A DNA stretch of 64,000 nucleotides. Source: an uncultured Acetatifactor sp. GTDB lineage: Bacteria > Bacillota > Clostridia > Lachnospirales > Lachnospiraceae. A program made the translations under genes and the position numbers. Positions within the stretch are counted from its first letter, which is position 1. Every line of letters starts with the position of its first letter. Location of the stretch: assembly GCA_947625255.1 (NCBI GenBank), contig CANQNT010000010.1, forward strand, positions 55,672 to 119,671, in the 5' to 3' direction. This document shows positions 30,146 through 39,057 of the stretch, piece after piece. Below the pieces are notes generated by a model. It was not told the DNA's origin. It did not search any database and worked only from the letters and a program-made list of their open reading frames with translations.

Positions 30146-31330
30146 TTACAGTTCCCCGTTCTTATACCTTGCCACAATGCTCTGAATCCTTTCGCTGGGA
30201 TTCAGCAGATCACTGATGGAAGAATCATGGTTCAGGGTATCAATGATATAAGCGATATATTTGCTCATGTCGCAATTAATATACCAATCCTTATGAAGCA
30301 GTTCCGGTGTCTGATAGACCAGGTTCGTGGTCAGAACGCGGGTAATGATTCCGTCCTCGTAGGCCGCGTCGAACTTGTCCAGTCCATTGGTAAACAGTCC
30401 GAAGGTGGAGAATACGAAAATCCGATTCGCTTTCCGCTTCTTTAACTCCGAGGCTACCTCCAGCACGCTGTCCCCGGAAGAAATCATGTCATCCACAATG
30501 ATCATGTCCTTTCCTTCCACACTGCTTCCCAGGAATTCATGTGCAACGATGGGGTTGCGTCCTCTCACTACTTTCGTATAATCTCTTCTCTTATAGAACA
30601 TACCCATGTCCAGTCCCAGCACGTTGGCGATATAGATGGCACGGCTCATGCCCCCTTCATCAGGGCTGATGACCATCATGTGGTTGGAGTCCAGCTGCAG
30701 TCCCTGTACATTGCGCAGCAGTCCTTTGATAAACTGATAGGCCGGACGCACGGTTTCGAATCCATTCAGGGGAATCGCATTCTGTACTCTGGGATCATGG
30801 GCATCAAAGGTGATAATGTTGTCCACGCCCATGCGCACCAGCTCCTGCAGGGCCAGGGCACAGTCCAGAGATTCTCTGGAGGTTCTCTTATGCTGGCGGC
30901 TCTCATAGAGGAAGGGCATGATTACGGTGATTCTCCTGGCCTTGCCGCCAACGGCGGAAATTACTCTTTTCAGATCCTGATAATGGTCGTCAGGCGACAT
31001 TCGATTCTTGTGGCCGCAGAGAGAATAGGTCAGGCTGTAATTACAGACATCCACCAATAGATAGAGATCAAAGCCGCGGGCCGATTCCATGATCATGCCC
31101 TTGGCTTCGCCGGAGCCGAAACGCGGCACCTTGGCGTTCATCAGGTAGGAGGGACGCTGATAGCCGGCAAAGGCCAGAGAATCCTTATGCTCGTTTTCCC
31201 GTTCCGTCCTCCATTTTACAAGATACTGATCGATTTTCTCTCCGATGGTTTTACAACTTTCCAGGGCGATAATACCCAGCGATCCGACAGGTATGGTCTC
31301 CAGGTTGCGTTTTTCTTCGCGGGTTGCCAT
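30146..31330 (-). CDS. prs: Ribose-phosphate pyrophosphokinase (PRPP synthetase), long form
   Basis: 394 residues, about 80 longer than the classical enzyme. It makes PRPP from ribose 5-phosphate and ATP. The catalytic flag region is FLYESRQHKRTSRESLD, the His/Asp pair is in ITFDAHDPRVQNAIPL, and the PRPP loop is MIIVDDMISSGDS (about residues 275-287). Extra length is at the N-terminus (about 50 residues with IGEKIDQYLVKWRTERE) and the C-terminus. This long form is common in Lachnospiraceae. GTGAGGA precedes the ATG; the gene follows dnaI after 10 bases, so it probably belongs to the dnaD-dnaI transcript. Confidence 0.93.
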   Translation of the reverse strand: MATREEKRNLETIPVGSLGIIALESCKTIGEKIDQYLVKWRTERENEHKDSLAFAGYQRPSYLMNAKVPRFGSGEAKGMIMESARGFDLYLLVDVCNYSLTYSLCGHKNRMSPDDHYQDLKRVISAVGGKARRITVIMPFLYESRQHKRTSRESLDCALALQELVRMGVDNIITFDAHDPRVQNAIPLNGFETVRPAYQFIKGLLRNVQGLQLDSNHMMVISPDEGGMSRAIYIANVLGLDMGMFYKRRDYTKVVRGRNPIVAHEFLGSSVEGKDMIIVDDMISSGDSVLEVASELKKRKANRIFVFSTFGLFTNGLDKFDAAYEDGIITRVLTTNLVYQTPELLHKDWYINCDMSKYIAYIIDTLNHDSSISDLLNPSERIQSIVARYKNGEL

Positions 31331-31340
31331 TGGATAATCC

Positions 31341-32312
31341 TCACTTTCGCATACGTTTTTTGTAGATTCTGATATCAGGGCCTGACAGCTTGCACAGGGT
31401 GAAGCTGCTGGTCAATCTGGAAAAGATTCTGTCCGAATATCTGTCCCGCAGTTCCTCCAGATTTAAATTGGTGGAAATGATGGTGGACTGGCGGCGCAGG
31501 GCGCGCTCATTCAGACAAGCGAACAGCTGCGAGGTCACAAAGGAGTTGGTTACCTCGGTGCCCAGATCATCGATGATGATTAATTCGCATTGATAGAGAT
31601 CCTGGTAAAACTGATAGAGCGGTTCCTTGTTGTGCGTGTCAAAAGAATATCTGGCCAATGTGTCAAACAAGCCGGACGCGCTGAAATAGATCACAGAGTG
31701 ACCTTTCTGCAGAAGCTCGTTGGCGATGCAGCAGGACAAAAGGCTTTTGCCCGTTCCCACGGTGCCGTAGAAAAATAAATTTTGGCAGTCCGTTCCAAAA
31801 TGTTCTGTAAAATCAAGACTGATACGCACCGCTTCCTGAAATCGTTTCAGATCCTCTCCCTCATAGTATTGGAAAGAGATTGTGGAAAAGTTCTCTTTTT
31901 GGATCATCTCACGGATGTTGGACTGTTCATAGAGCAGGGAAATCTCCTGGGCCCGGAAACAGTGGCACTTCTGGTTGCTGCCCAAAAGATATCCCGTATC
32001 CTGGCAATCCGGACAATTATAAATCGGATCCAGATAATTCTTTGGCAGTCCAATGGATTGCAAAAGCTCCTGCTTCTGTCTGGCCAGAGAGGAGAGGGCC
32101 GCGCGCAATTCCCTGAGAGCCGTGTCGTCCCCATCCAGAAGCCGTTTTCCGTATTCCACGGAGATAGAGCCCGCGGAAGCTTCCAATTGCTCATATTGAG
32201 GCAGCCTGCGGCAAGCTTGATCGTGGCGCTCCTCACAGAGATGCCGGTTACGAGTCCTGACCGCTTCATAGCCCTTCATGATCGCTTCATACTGTTGGTT
32301 CGTGAGTGCCAA
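31341..32312 (-). CDS. dnaI: Helicase loader DnaI/DnaC-like ATPase
   Basis: 323 residues. It loads the replicative helicase DnaB/DnaC at origins and restart forks. The N-terminal helical domain (1-95) is followed by a zinc site CPDCQDTGYLLGSNQKCHC (about 99-117) and an AAA+ domain with Walker A YGTVGTGKSLLSC, Walker B ELIIIDDLGTE and sensor IISTNLNLEEL. The start is TTG, set by AAAGGAG seven bases upstream. It lies 21 bases after dnaD, the usual Clostridia pairing. Confidence 0.92.
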   Translation of the reverse strand: MALTNQQYEAIMKGYEAVRTRNRHLCEERHDQACRRLPQYEQLEASAGSISVEYGKRLLDGDDTALRELRAALSSLARQKQELLQSIGLPKNYLDPIYNCPDCQDTGYLLGSNQKCHCFRAQEISLLYEQSNIREMIQKENFSTISFQYYEGEDLKRFQEAVRISLDFTEHFGTDCQNLFFYGTVGTGKSLLSCCIANELLQKGHSVIYFSASGLFDTLARYSFDTHNKEPLYQFYQDLYQCELIIIDDLGTEVTNSFVTSQLFACLNERALRRQSTIISTNLNLEELRDRYSDRIFSRLTSSFTLCKLSGPDIRIYKKRMRK

Positions 32313-32333
32313 AATGCGTCTCCTTTACATCCG

Positions 32334-33410
32334 TTAATTGCTCAGAATATCCTTTTCCAGTTCCGCGAAATCATAATCGTTCTGCTGGAACTGGTTGAAT
32401 TTGTTGGCGGCTGCCTTGTTGGAGGTCGTCCTGCCGGCGGCCTTGCGCTTCTGTTGATAAAGCTCGTCTATGCGCAGGATGTCTGACTTGCGATGTACGT
32501 TTTCCTTACTCCAGCTGCTTAAAATACTGTCGGCATATTCGAAACGATGCTTGTCGGTGGCCATTACGGTGCGCTGGCAGGCTTCAAAAATGATTTCATT
32601 GGAAAATCCGAATTCCTTTGTCCAACGGTTGATGAATTCCAGTTCCTTGACGGTGGGGGAATTGCTCTTTCCCAACTGGTTCATAATGGCGTAGACATCC
32701 TTGTCATACTTAGTGGATATCTTTTGGGCCTGCTGCGGCGTGGTAATACCTTGTTCTGCCCAGCTGATGGCGACTTTCTCTATGTATTTGAAATCCTTTT
32801 TGTTGCGGTCCACGCAGTATTGGATCAGGTAATCCACCAAATCCTCCGAGAAATGAAGTTCGTCCATGAAAAAGAGGATGGACTTGATCTCACTCGGGGT
32901 CAGAGGTTTGCCGATATAGGACTGTGCAATGAAGAGAAGCTGAGCGGTTTCCTCGCGGCTCTTGAATTCCCGCAGCTGATCCATCGTATAATTGGGTTTC
33001 TGGAAAGATGCCGTCTGCGAGGGCGCAGCCGTAAAAGTCGCGTTCGGTTCCCGTTTGGAGGGAAGAGCGGAGACAGAGGGGCTGCCTGAGGACGCGTTTA
33101 ACGCGCCGGAAGCACCTGTCAGATCCCGCAGATGAATCCCGGACAGGTTCTGCTCCTCGTCATAATCCAGGGAGAGAAGCTGCTTCTCCTCCCAGTAGTT
33201 CAGCGCACGCATAACATCACGTTCCGTATGGTTAAACTTGTCCGCGATATCGGACACACTGATAGAGTGATTGCCGTTCAGCATCCGGAGCAGATAGAGA
33301 TAAACCTTGATCTGGGCATCATTCGCGTCTTTCATATAATAATCTATAAAACAGTTGGACACGGTAGTGGTGTCCGCGTGATGATCCTTGTATATCGTTA
33401 AACGTGCCAT
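32334..33410 (-). CDS. dnaD: DnaD-domain replication initiation protein
   Basis: 358 residues from ATG 33410 (MARLTIYKDHH), preceded by AGGAACCAGGAAA; frames starting farther upstream run through the promoter and are rejected. N-terminal winged helix (about 25-95, ISVSDIADKFNHTERDVMRALNYWEEKQLL), a Ser/Pro/Ala-rich linker, then two DnaD_2/DnaB_2-type helical domains containing FKSREETAQLLFIAQSYIGK and FEYADSILSSWSKENVH-type YxxxIxxxW motifs. DnaD proteins remodel origin DNA and recruit the helicase loader. It heads the dnaD-dnaI-prs run and lies next to a DnaA-box cluster. Confidence 0.9.
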   Translation of the reverse strand: MARLTIYKDHHADTTTVSNCFIDYYMKDANDAQIKVYLYLLRMLNGNHSISVSDIADKFNHTERDVMRALNYWEEKQLLSLDYDEEQNLSGIHLRDLTGASGALNASSGSPSVSALPSKREPNATFTAAPSQTASFQKPNYTMDQLREFKSREETAQLLFIAQSYIGKPLTPSEIKSILFFMDELHFSEDLVDYLIQYCVDRNKKDFKYIEKVAISWAEQGITTPQQAQKISTKYDKDVYAIMNQLGKSNSPTVKELEFINRWTKEFGFSNEIIFEACQRTVMATDKHRFEYADSILSSWSKENVHRKSDILRIDELYQQKRKAAGRTTSNKAAANKFNQFQQNDYDFAELEKDILSN

Positions 33411-33488
33411 TTTCCTGGTTCCTTTCCCGGCATATGAACAGACGCGGCCGCTTGCGGCTGCTTCCTTTTTCACATTGCCCATGGCGAA

Positions 33489-33497
33489 AGTATAGCA
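33489..33497 (-). promoter_or_regulatory. Extended -10 promoter of dnaD-dnaI
   Basis: On the minus strand TGCTATACT is an extended -10 element (TATACT at 33489-33494). The -35 region is weak (TTTCTT). It lies about 75 bases before the dnaD ATG, between the gene and the DnaA-box cluster. Confidence 0.6.
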
Positions 33498-33564
33498 TAA
33501 GCCGTGGAAAAAAGAAATAGCCAAAATGACGGAAATAATGGTCCGCCCTTTTGGGGGACAAAAA

Positions 33565-33732
33565 TGTGGATAATGTGGAAAATGTGGATATTTACGGCCA
33601 TATACCTGGCAAATGCAGTATTTATCAGGATTCATCGACAAATATCGCCAAAAAGTTTTCCACAATCTTAGTTAAAAAATCCACAGCCGGCCATTTGGAT
33701 TTTTTTACCGCCGACTGTGGATATGTGGATAA
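33565..33732. promoter_or_regulatory. Cluster of DnaA boxes between murC and dnaD
   Basis: The consensus box is TTATCCACA (reverse TGTGGATAA). Seen: TGTGGATAA 33565-33573, TGTGGAAAA 33574-33582 and TGTGGATAT 33583-33591, three 9-mers directly abutting; TTTTCCACA 33656-33664 and a weak AAATCCACA 33677-33685 in the opposite orientation; TGTGGATAT 33716-33724 and TGTGGATAA 33724-33732, overlapping by one base. Two boxes are perfect and four have one mismatch or less. The 323-base gap 33411-33733 holds no gene; this cluster and the dnaD promoter are its content. Confidence 0.72.
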
Positions 33733-33733
33733 A

Positions 33734-35119
33734 CTAATTTCCAAGCAAGGATTCCCCGATTTTATACACGTCTCCGGCCCCCATAGTTATCAACAGGTCA
33801 CCGTTTATGCAATTTTCCAATAGGAAATTTTCAATTTCATCAAAAGTTGGAAAATAATACGCTTCCTTGCCCAGCTTCCGCACCTCCTGACAGAGCAGTT
33901 CGCTGCTCACGTCCAGAGCCTCCACCTCGCGTCCCGTCACCTCGTAGATTTCCGCAAGAACTACCTTGTCGGCCAATGTCAGGGCCTTGGCGAAGTCCTT
34001 GAGAAAGGCCTTGGTGCGGGAATGAGTGTGGGGCTGGAAGACGCACCATAAGGTGCGGTGGGGATAGTTGCGTGCCGCGGTCAGAGTGGCGGCGATTTCC
34101 GTGGGATGGTGGGCATAGTCGTCCACAATGGTCACGCCCCCGATCTTTCCCTTGTATTCGAAGCGTCTGTCCGTCCCGGTAAAGTCCTGGAGAGCCCGAC
34201 GCGTAATGTCGGAATCAATCCCCAGAAGATCCGCCAGAGCGATGGCGGCCATGGCGTTGCTGACATTATGGTCCCCGGGAACGCTTAAACAAAATTCCCT
34301 GGGAGCCCGACCGGGGCTGTGCAGGCGGAAAGTGGCCTGACTCAGCTCATTGTGCGTGATTTCCCCGGGATAATAATCGCAGGAAGAATTCATTCCATAG
34401 GTGATCACCTTGCAGGGAAGCCCCCTGGTGAAATATTCCGGCTGTGGAATCTCCCCGTTGATAATCAGGCAGCCGTCCTGGGGCAGGAGCTCGGCAAATT
34501 TACGGAAAGAGCGGCGCACGTTCTCCAGGTCCTTGAAGAAGTCCAGGTGATCCGCTTCCACGTTGAGGATGATGCCGATCTTGGGGAAGAACTGGAGAAA
34601 ACTATTGGTGTATTCACAAGCCTCCGCCACGAAATATTCCGAACCGCCCCTGCGGATATTGCCGCCAATGGATTTGAGGATTCCGCCGATGGACAAGGTG
34701 GGATCCGTATCGGCGTGCAGCAGGATCTCACTCACCATGGAAGTGGTAGTGGTCTTGCCGTGGGTGCCGCTGACGGCGATGGGAATTTTGTAATTTTTCA
34801 TGAGCTGCCCCAGAAGCTCCGCCCGGGTCAGGTAAGGCAGGCCCAGGTCCCTGGTCGCCACGAATTCGGGGTTGTTTTCCCGGATGGCGCTGTTAATGAT
34901 CACGCAGTCGATGTCGGGGGTGATGTTGTCATATTGCTGTTGGATGTGGACCGGAATGCCTTTCTCCACCAGGGCATCCGTCAGGGCGCTTTTTACATGA
35001 TCCGAACCCAATACCTCGAAGCCCTCGTCCTTGAGGAGCTCGGCCAGGCCGCTCATGCTGATGCCCCCGATTCCGATAAAATATATTTTTACAGGATGAT
35101 GAAAATCGATTTGATACAT
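33734..35119 (-). CDS. murC: UDP-N-acetylmuramate--L-alanine ligase
   Basis: 461 residues. Adds L-Ala to UDP-MurNAc in peptidoglycan precursor synthesis. AAGGAG 10 bases upstream supports ATG 35119 (MYQIDFHHPVKIYFIGIGG); ATG 35128 is too close to it. The N-terminal Rossmann motif YFIGIGGISMSGLAELL, the ATP loop AVSGTHGKTTTTSM, the central FVAEACEYTNSFLQF and the C-terminal DDYAHHPTEI are all present. It has its own promoter and ends right at the DnaA-box cluster. Confidence 0.96.
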   Translation of the reverse strand: MYQIDFHHPVKIYFIGIGGISMSGLAELLKDEGFEVLGSDHVKSALTDALVEKGIPVHIQQQYDNITPDIDCVIINSAIRENNPEFVATRDLGLPYLTRAELLGQLMKNYKIPIAVSGTHGKTTTTSMVSEILLHADTDPTLSIGGILKSIGGNIRRGGSEYFVAEACEYTNSFLQFFPKIGIILNVEADHLDFFKDLENVRRSFRKFAELLPQDGCLIINGEIPQPEYFTRGLPCKVITYGMNSSCDYYPGEITHNELSQATFRLHSPGRAPREFCLSVPGDHNVSNAMAAIALADLLGIDSDITRRALQDFTGTDRRFEYKGKIGGVTIVDDYAHHPTEIAATLTAARNYPHRTLWCVFQPHTHSRTKAFLKDFAKALTLADKVVLAEIYEVTGREVEALDVSSELLCQEVRKLGKEAYYFPTFDEIENFLLENCINGDLLITMGAGDVYKIGESLLGN

Positions 35120-35172
35120 ATCGCACATTCTCCTTGCGCTTTGTTTTAATTGGTTGGGAAACCTATACCTAC

Positions 35173-35201
35173 ATTATATACAGTTCCTGCCAAAAAAACA
35201 A
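35173..35201 (-). promoter_or_regulatory. Promoter of murC
   Basis: On the minus strand TTGTTT (35196-35201), a 17-base spacer and a perfect TATAAT (35173-35178), about 50 bases before the murC start. Confidence 0.75.
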
Positions 35202-35254
35202 ATGGAAAATGCCCTTTTTTTTAGGAAATCCATATTCCTTTTCTCTCGGGGTTG

Positions 35255-35263
35255 TGTTATAAT
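35255..35263 (+). promoter_or_regulatory. Extended -10 promoter of glgC-glgD
   Basis: TGTTATAAT contains a perfect -10 (35258-35263) with the TGn extension; the -35 region (TTCCTT at 35235-35240) is weak. A leader of about 125 bases runs to the glgC ATG; no known riboswitch was recognised in it. Confidence 0.6.
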
Positions 35264-35396
35264 ACTTGTACCACTATAGGTAGAAGGCAGATGGTTATTC
35301 GGGAATTCCGCCGTATGTCCCCGGGTCCTCTCACCAGGAACGCAAGGGGCGCGGCCGGAGGACGAAATGGCTGTCGGGCCAGATTGAGGTGATAAC

Positions 35397-36665
35397 ATGA
35401 TCAAGAAAGAAATGATCGCCATGCTTCTTGCTGGCGGTCAGGGCAGCCGTCTGGGAGTCCTGACTTCCAAGGTTGCCAAGCCCGCCGTTTCGTTTGGCGG
35501 GAAGTATCGCATTATTGATTTCCCACTTTCCAATTGTATCAATTCCGGCGTGGATACAGTTGGCGTACTGACGCAGTATCAGCCGCTGCGTTTGAACACA
35601 CATATCGGAATCGGTATTCCATGGGATCTGGACCGCAATTTTGGGGGCGTGACGGTTCTGCCGCCCTACGAGAGAAGCACCAACAGCGAGTGGTATACCG
35701 GAACTGCCAACGCCATATATCAGAATTTGGAATATATGGAAAGCTATCACCCTGATTATGTGTTGATTTTGTCGGGGGATCATATTTACAAGATGGACTA
35801 TGAGATCATGTTGGACTTCCATAAGCGAAGTGGTGCGGAAGTGACGATCGCCGTCATGCCAGTTCCCATGGAAGAGGCGAGTCGTTTTGGCATCGTGATC
35901 GCGGATGAAAACGGGCGGATCACTGAATTTGAAGAGAAGCCGGAGCATCCGAGAAGCAATCTGGCCAGCATGGGTATCTATATCTTTAACTGGAAGACTT
36001 TGAAAGAGGCATTGGAGACAAAGGCCGACCAGCCCGCCCTGGATTTTGGCAAGCACATTATTCCCTATTGCCATGAAAAGGGGTCACCCCTTTACGCTTA
36101 CAAGTTTACCGGTTATTGGAAGGATGTGGGAACCTTAAGCTCTTATTGGGAAGCCAATATGGGGCTGGTCGATATTGTTCCGGAGTTCAATCTGTACGAG
36201 GAATACTGGAAGATTTATACCAAGAGCGAGATTCTCCCTCCTCAGTACATAGCCGACTCCAGCGCGGTAGACCGCTGCATCATTGGAGAGGGTTCCGAAA
36301 TCCGCGGAGCGGTTTATAACTCCGTAATTGGCTGTGGTGTTACCATTGGCGAGGGCACCGTGGTCAGAGACTCCATTATCATGAACCAAACCTCTATTGG
36401 AAAAGACTGCGAGGTAAATAAGGCGATCGTTGCGGAAAATGTCCTGATTGGGAACCATGTCCGTCTGGGGATTGGGGACGCGGTGGAGAATGAGATCGCG
36501 CCTCATATTTACAATCAGGGTCTTGTGACCATAGGAGAGAGAAGCGTTCTTCCGGATGGAGTCAGTGTAGGCAAGAATACGGTAATTTTCGGCGAGACAG
36601 ATGTGACAGATTATGAGAATTCCTATCTTGCAGGCGGCAAATCTTTAATTAAGGCAGGTGAGTGA
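35397..36665 (+). CDS. glgC: Glucose-1-phosphate adenylyltransferase, catalytic subunit
   Basis: 422 residues. Makes ADP-glucose for glycogen synthesis. The nucleotide loop [15 protein letters not shown], the catalytic region [13 protein letters not shown], the substrate Lys in [11 protein letters not shown] and a C-terminal left-handed beta-helix with hexapeptide repeats (about 290-400) are visible. GAGGTGAT precedes the ATG. It overlaps glgD; the pair encodes the two-subunit enzyme of Firmicutes. Confidence 0.96.
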   Translation: MIKKEMIAMLLAGGQGSRLGVLTSKVAKPAVSFGGKYRIIDFPLSNCINSGVDTVGVLTQYQPLRLNTHIGIGIPWDLDRNFGGVTVLPPYERSTNSEWYTGTANAIYQNLEYMESYHPDYVLILSGDHIYKMDYEIMLDFHKRSGAEVTIAVMPVPMEEASRFGIVIADENGRITEFEEKPEHPRSNLASMGIYIFNWKTLKEALETKADQPALDFGKHIIPYCHEKGSPLYAYKFTGYWKDVGTLSSYWEANMGLVDIVPEFNLYEEYWKIYTKSEILPPQYIADSSAVDRCIIGEGSEIRGAVYNSVIGCGVTIGEGTVVRDSIIMNQTSIGKDCEVNKAIVAENVLIGNHVRLGIGDAVENEIAPHIYNQGLVTIGERSVLPDGVSVGKNTVIFGETDVTDYENSYLAGGKSLIKAGE

Positions 36666-36667
36666 CA

Positions 36668-37786
36668 GTGAGAGCAATTGGGGTGATTTTGGCAGGAGGC
36701 AATAGTCACCGTATGGGAGAATTGTCCCGCAAGCGTGCTGTTTGTGCGATGCCGGTTGCGGGTAGTTACAGAGGAATTGACTTTACCTTGAGCAATATGT
36801 CCAACTCCCATATACAAAAGGTTGCCGTGTTCACACAGTATAACGCCAGAAGTCTGAATGAGCACCTGAGTTCTTCCAAGTGGTGGGATTTCGGGCGTAA
36901 GCAGGGCGGTTTGTATGTTTTTACGCCTGCCGTTACCGCGGAAAACAGTAATTGGTACCGGGGGACGGCGGATGCCATCTGGCAGAATCTGTCATTCCTT
37001 AAGAACAGCCACGAGCCCTATGTGGTCATAGCCTCCGGCGACTGCGTGTATAAGCTGGACTTCAATGAAGTGCTGGAGTACCATATAGAGAAAAGGGCGG
37101 ACATCACAGTGGTGTGCCGTGACATGGAGCCCGGACTCAACGTGGAACGCTATGGAACGATCCGTATGGATGAGGATATGCGCGTGGCGGAATTTGAAGA
37201 GAAGCCCCTTCAGGCCAAGACGAACACTATTTCCTGCGGTATTTATGTGATCCGCCGTCGTCAGTTGATCGAAATGATCGAAAAGTGCGCGGAAGAAGAC
37301 CGATATGATTTTGTCAGGGATATCCTGATCCGCTACAAGGACTTAAAGCGCATCTATGGGTATAAGATCACAGATTATTGGAGAAATATCGCTTCGGTAG
37401 AGGATTATTACGAGACGAACATGGATTTCCTGAAACCGGAGGTACGGGATTATTTCTTCAAGCAGTATCCGGACATCTACTCCAAGGTGGATGACCTGCC
37501 TCCCGCGAAATATAACGCAGGAGCGCGTATTAAAAACAGTCTGGTCTCCAGCGGCTGTATTATCAATGGCGTTGTGGAGAATTCGGTAGTTTTCAAGAAG
37601 AGTTATATTGGCAACAACTGCGTGATCAAGAACTCCATCATCCTCAATGATGTTTATATCGGGGATAACGCATATATTGAAAACTGTATCGTGGAAAGCC
37701 GCGATACGATTCGTGCCGGCTCCCGCTATGTGGGAGAGGACGGTGTTAAAGTAGTTATAGAAAAAAATCTAAGATACGTTATGTAA
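36668..37786 (+). CDS. glgD: Glucose-1-phosphate adenylyltransferase subunit GlgD
   Basis: 372 residues. Regulatory, catalytically weak partner of GlgC. The N-terminal loop is degenerate (VILAGGNSHRMGELSRKRA) and the position of the catalytic Asp motif reads IASGDCVYKLDFNE; FEEKPLQAKTNT and a beta-helix C-terminus are kept. The start is taken as GTG 36668 because AGGTGA (36656-36661) lies six bases upstream; GTG 36662 is also possible. Either start lies at the end of glgC. Confidence 0.93.
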   Translation: MRAIGVILAGGNSHRMGELSRKRAVCAMPVAGSYRGIDFTLSNMSNSHIQKVAVFTQYNARSLNEHLSSSKWWDFGRKQGGLYVFTPAVTAENSNWYRGTADAIWQNLSFLKNSHEPYVVIASGDCVYKLDFNEVLEYHIEKRADITVVCRDMEPGLNVERYGTIRMDEDMRVAEFEEKPLQAKTNTISCGIYVIRRRQLIEMIEKCAEEDRYDFVRDILIRYKDLKRIYGYKITDYWRNIASVEDYYETNMDFLKPEVRDYFFKQYPDIYSKVDDLPPAKYNAGARIKNSLVSSGCIINGVVENSVVFKKSYIGNNCVIKNSIILNDVYIGDNAYIENCIVESRDTIRAGSRYVGEDGVKVVIEKNLRYVM

Positions 37787-37967
37787 AAAACAATAGTTCA
37801 GTCGTACCTCCAAGCACAGACTAGCACGATTTGACACAATTTTCGGGATAGTCGACTGACGCAGTTGATAGGTTTACTGTAGAATTAGTAGCTGACCGGA
37901 GGTCAAAAAAAGAATAGCTGCATCCCCTCCGGCAATACTAAAATAAAGTTACATGGGGGTCATACGA

Positions 37968-38240
37968 ATGCAGATTACAGATGTTAGAGTTCGCAAAATA
38001 GCGAAAGAGGGTAAGATGAAAGCTATTGTGTCGATCACATTGGACGATGAATTCGTGGTTCATGATATCAAGGTGATCGAGGGTGAAAAGGGATTATTTA
38101 TCGCTATGCCCAGTAAAAAGGCAACGGATGGGGAATACAGGGATATTGCGCATCCGATCAACTCCGCGACGAGAGAGAGCATCCAGAAGATCATTCTGGA
38201 GCATTATGAGAGAGCGCTGGAGGAGCCTGAAGAGTTGTAA
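37968..38240 (+). CDS. spoVG: Septation/sporulation regulator SpoVG
   Basis: 90 residues, start at ATG 37968 ([19 protein letters not shown]) behind GGGGGT. SpoVG is a small site-specific DNA/RNA-binding protein affecting cell division and sporulation. The conserved [21 protein letters not shown] block is complete. The 180-base leader holds a possible -10 TAGAAT (37880-37885) with a weak -35 and a 7-bp hairpin (CCGGAGG 37896-37902 with CCTCCGG 37926-37932); no clear sigma-H site was found. A strong terminator follows. Confidence 0.95.
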   Translation: MQITDVRVRKIAKEGKMKAIVSITLDDEFVVHDIKVIEGEKGLFIAMPSKKATDGEYRDIAHPINSATRESIQKIILEHYERALEEPEEL

Positions 38241-38287
38241 GGCAGGGCGGGTTACGTTTTTTGACTGGATGATTAAGGCTGAATCGG

Positions 38288-38320
38288 CCGGAGAAGGCGG
38301 GAACTTCTCCGGTTTTTTTT
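38288..38320 (+). terminator. Rho-independent terminator after spoVG
   Basis: CCGGAGAAG (38288-38296) with CTTCTCCGG (38304-38312), 7-base loop, then eight T. Confidence 0.95.
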
Positions 38321-38321
38321 G

Positions 38322-38350
38322 TTGATTATTTTCATGGAGTTGTTTATACT
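38322..38350 (+). promoter_or_regulatory. Promoter of pth-mfd
   Basis: TTGATT (38322-38327), 17 bases, TATACT (38345-38350), directly after the spoVG terminator and 30 bases before the pth start. Confidence 0.75.
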
Positions 38351-38379
38351 AAATGGGATGAATGAGAGAGGAGCGAACC

Positions 38380-38952
38380 ATGTATATTATAGTAGGTTTG
38401 GGGAATCCCACGCGGGAATATGAGAATACCAGGCATAATGTCGGGTTTGAAGTGATAGATGCCCTGGCCGGCCAGGAGGGGATCAGGGTACTGGAAAAAA
38501 AGTTCAAGGCGGTTCTGGGAAAAGGATTCGTGGCGGGGGAACCCGCAATTCTGGCCAGGCCTCAGACTTATATGAACTTGAGCGGAGAGAGTGTTCGGGA
38601 ATTGACAAGCTTTTACAAAGTGGATGAGAAGAGCCAATTGATCATCGTTTCCGATGATGTGAATCTGGAGTTGGGACAGATCCGGATTCGGAAAAAGGGC
38701 AGTGCCGGGGGGCATAACGGATTAAAGAACATCATTGCCGCTCTGGGCCATGAGGAATTCATCCGCGTCCGGATGGGCGTGGGACAGAAGCCGGAACGGA
38801 TGGATCTGGCAAATTTTGTCCTGGGCCATTTTACGCAGTCTGAGCGCAAAGCCATGGACGAGGCGGAGGCGGAAGCCGCGGAAGCCATTCGTGTGATCGT
38901 GAAAGAAGGGCCGGATGCGGCCATGAATCGTTTTAATAAGAAGAACGCATAA
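38380..38952 (+). CDS. pth: Peptidyl-tRNA hydrolase
   Basis: 190 residues, start set by GAGAGGAG before ATG 38380. Recycles peptidyl-tRNA released from stalled ribosomes. The catalytic His19 is in NTRHNVGFEVID, the conserved Asn is in PQTYMNLSGESV, and Asp in IVSDDVNL; GSAGGHNGLKNI and RVRMGVGQKP are also standard. The pth-mfd order is widespread in Firmicutes. Confidence 0.96.
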   Translation: MYIIVGLGNPTREYENTRHNVGFEVIDALAGQEGIRVLEKKFKAVLGKGFVAGEPAILARPQTYMNLSGESVRELTSFYKVDEKSQLIIVSDDVNLELGQIRIRKKGSAGGHNGLKNIIAALGHEEFIRVRMGVGQKPERMDLANFVLGHFTQSERKAMDEAEAEAAEAIRVIVKEGPDAAMNRFNKKNA

Positions 38953-39057
38953 GTCTGGTTTCCGGAAAGGGTAGGGAAACAAGGATATTCGGGATGAAAG
39001 GGTCCCGTAAGGGAAAAGGGATGTGAAGACGGCGCATCCGGCACAAGGAGGATGGAT

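Noticed and set aside
33565..33732. Main chromosomal origin at the DnaA-box cluster
   Set aside because: dnaA and dnaN, which normally flank oriC in Firmicutes, are not present; a regulatory or titration role is more economical.
34319..35149. 276-codon plus-strand frame opposite murC
   Set aside because: murC is certain on the minus strand; the plus frame has no ribosome site.
37787..37967. Sigma-H promoter for spoVG
   Set aside because: GAAT at 37882 has no AGGA-type -35 at the right distance.
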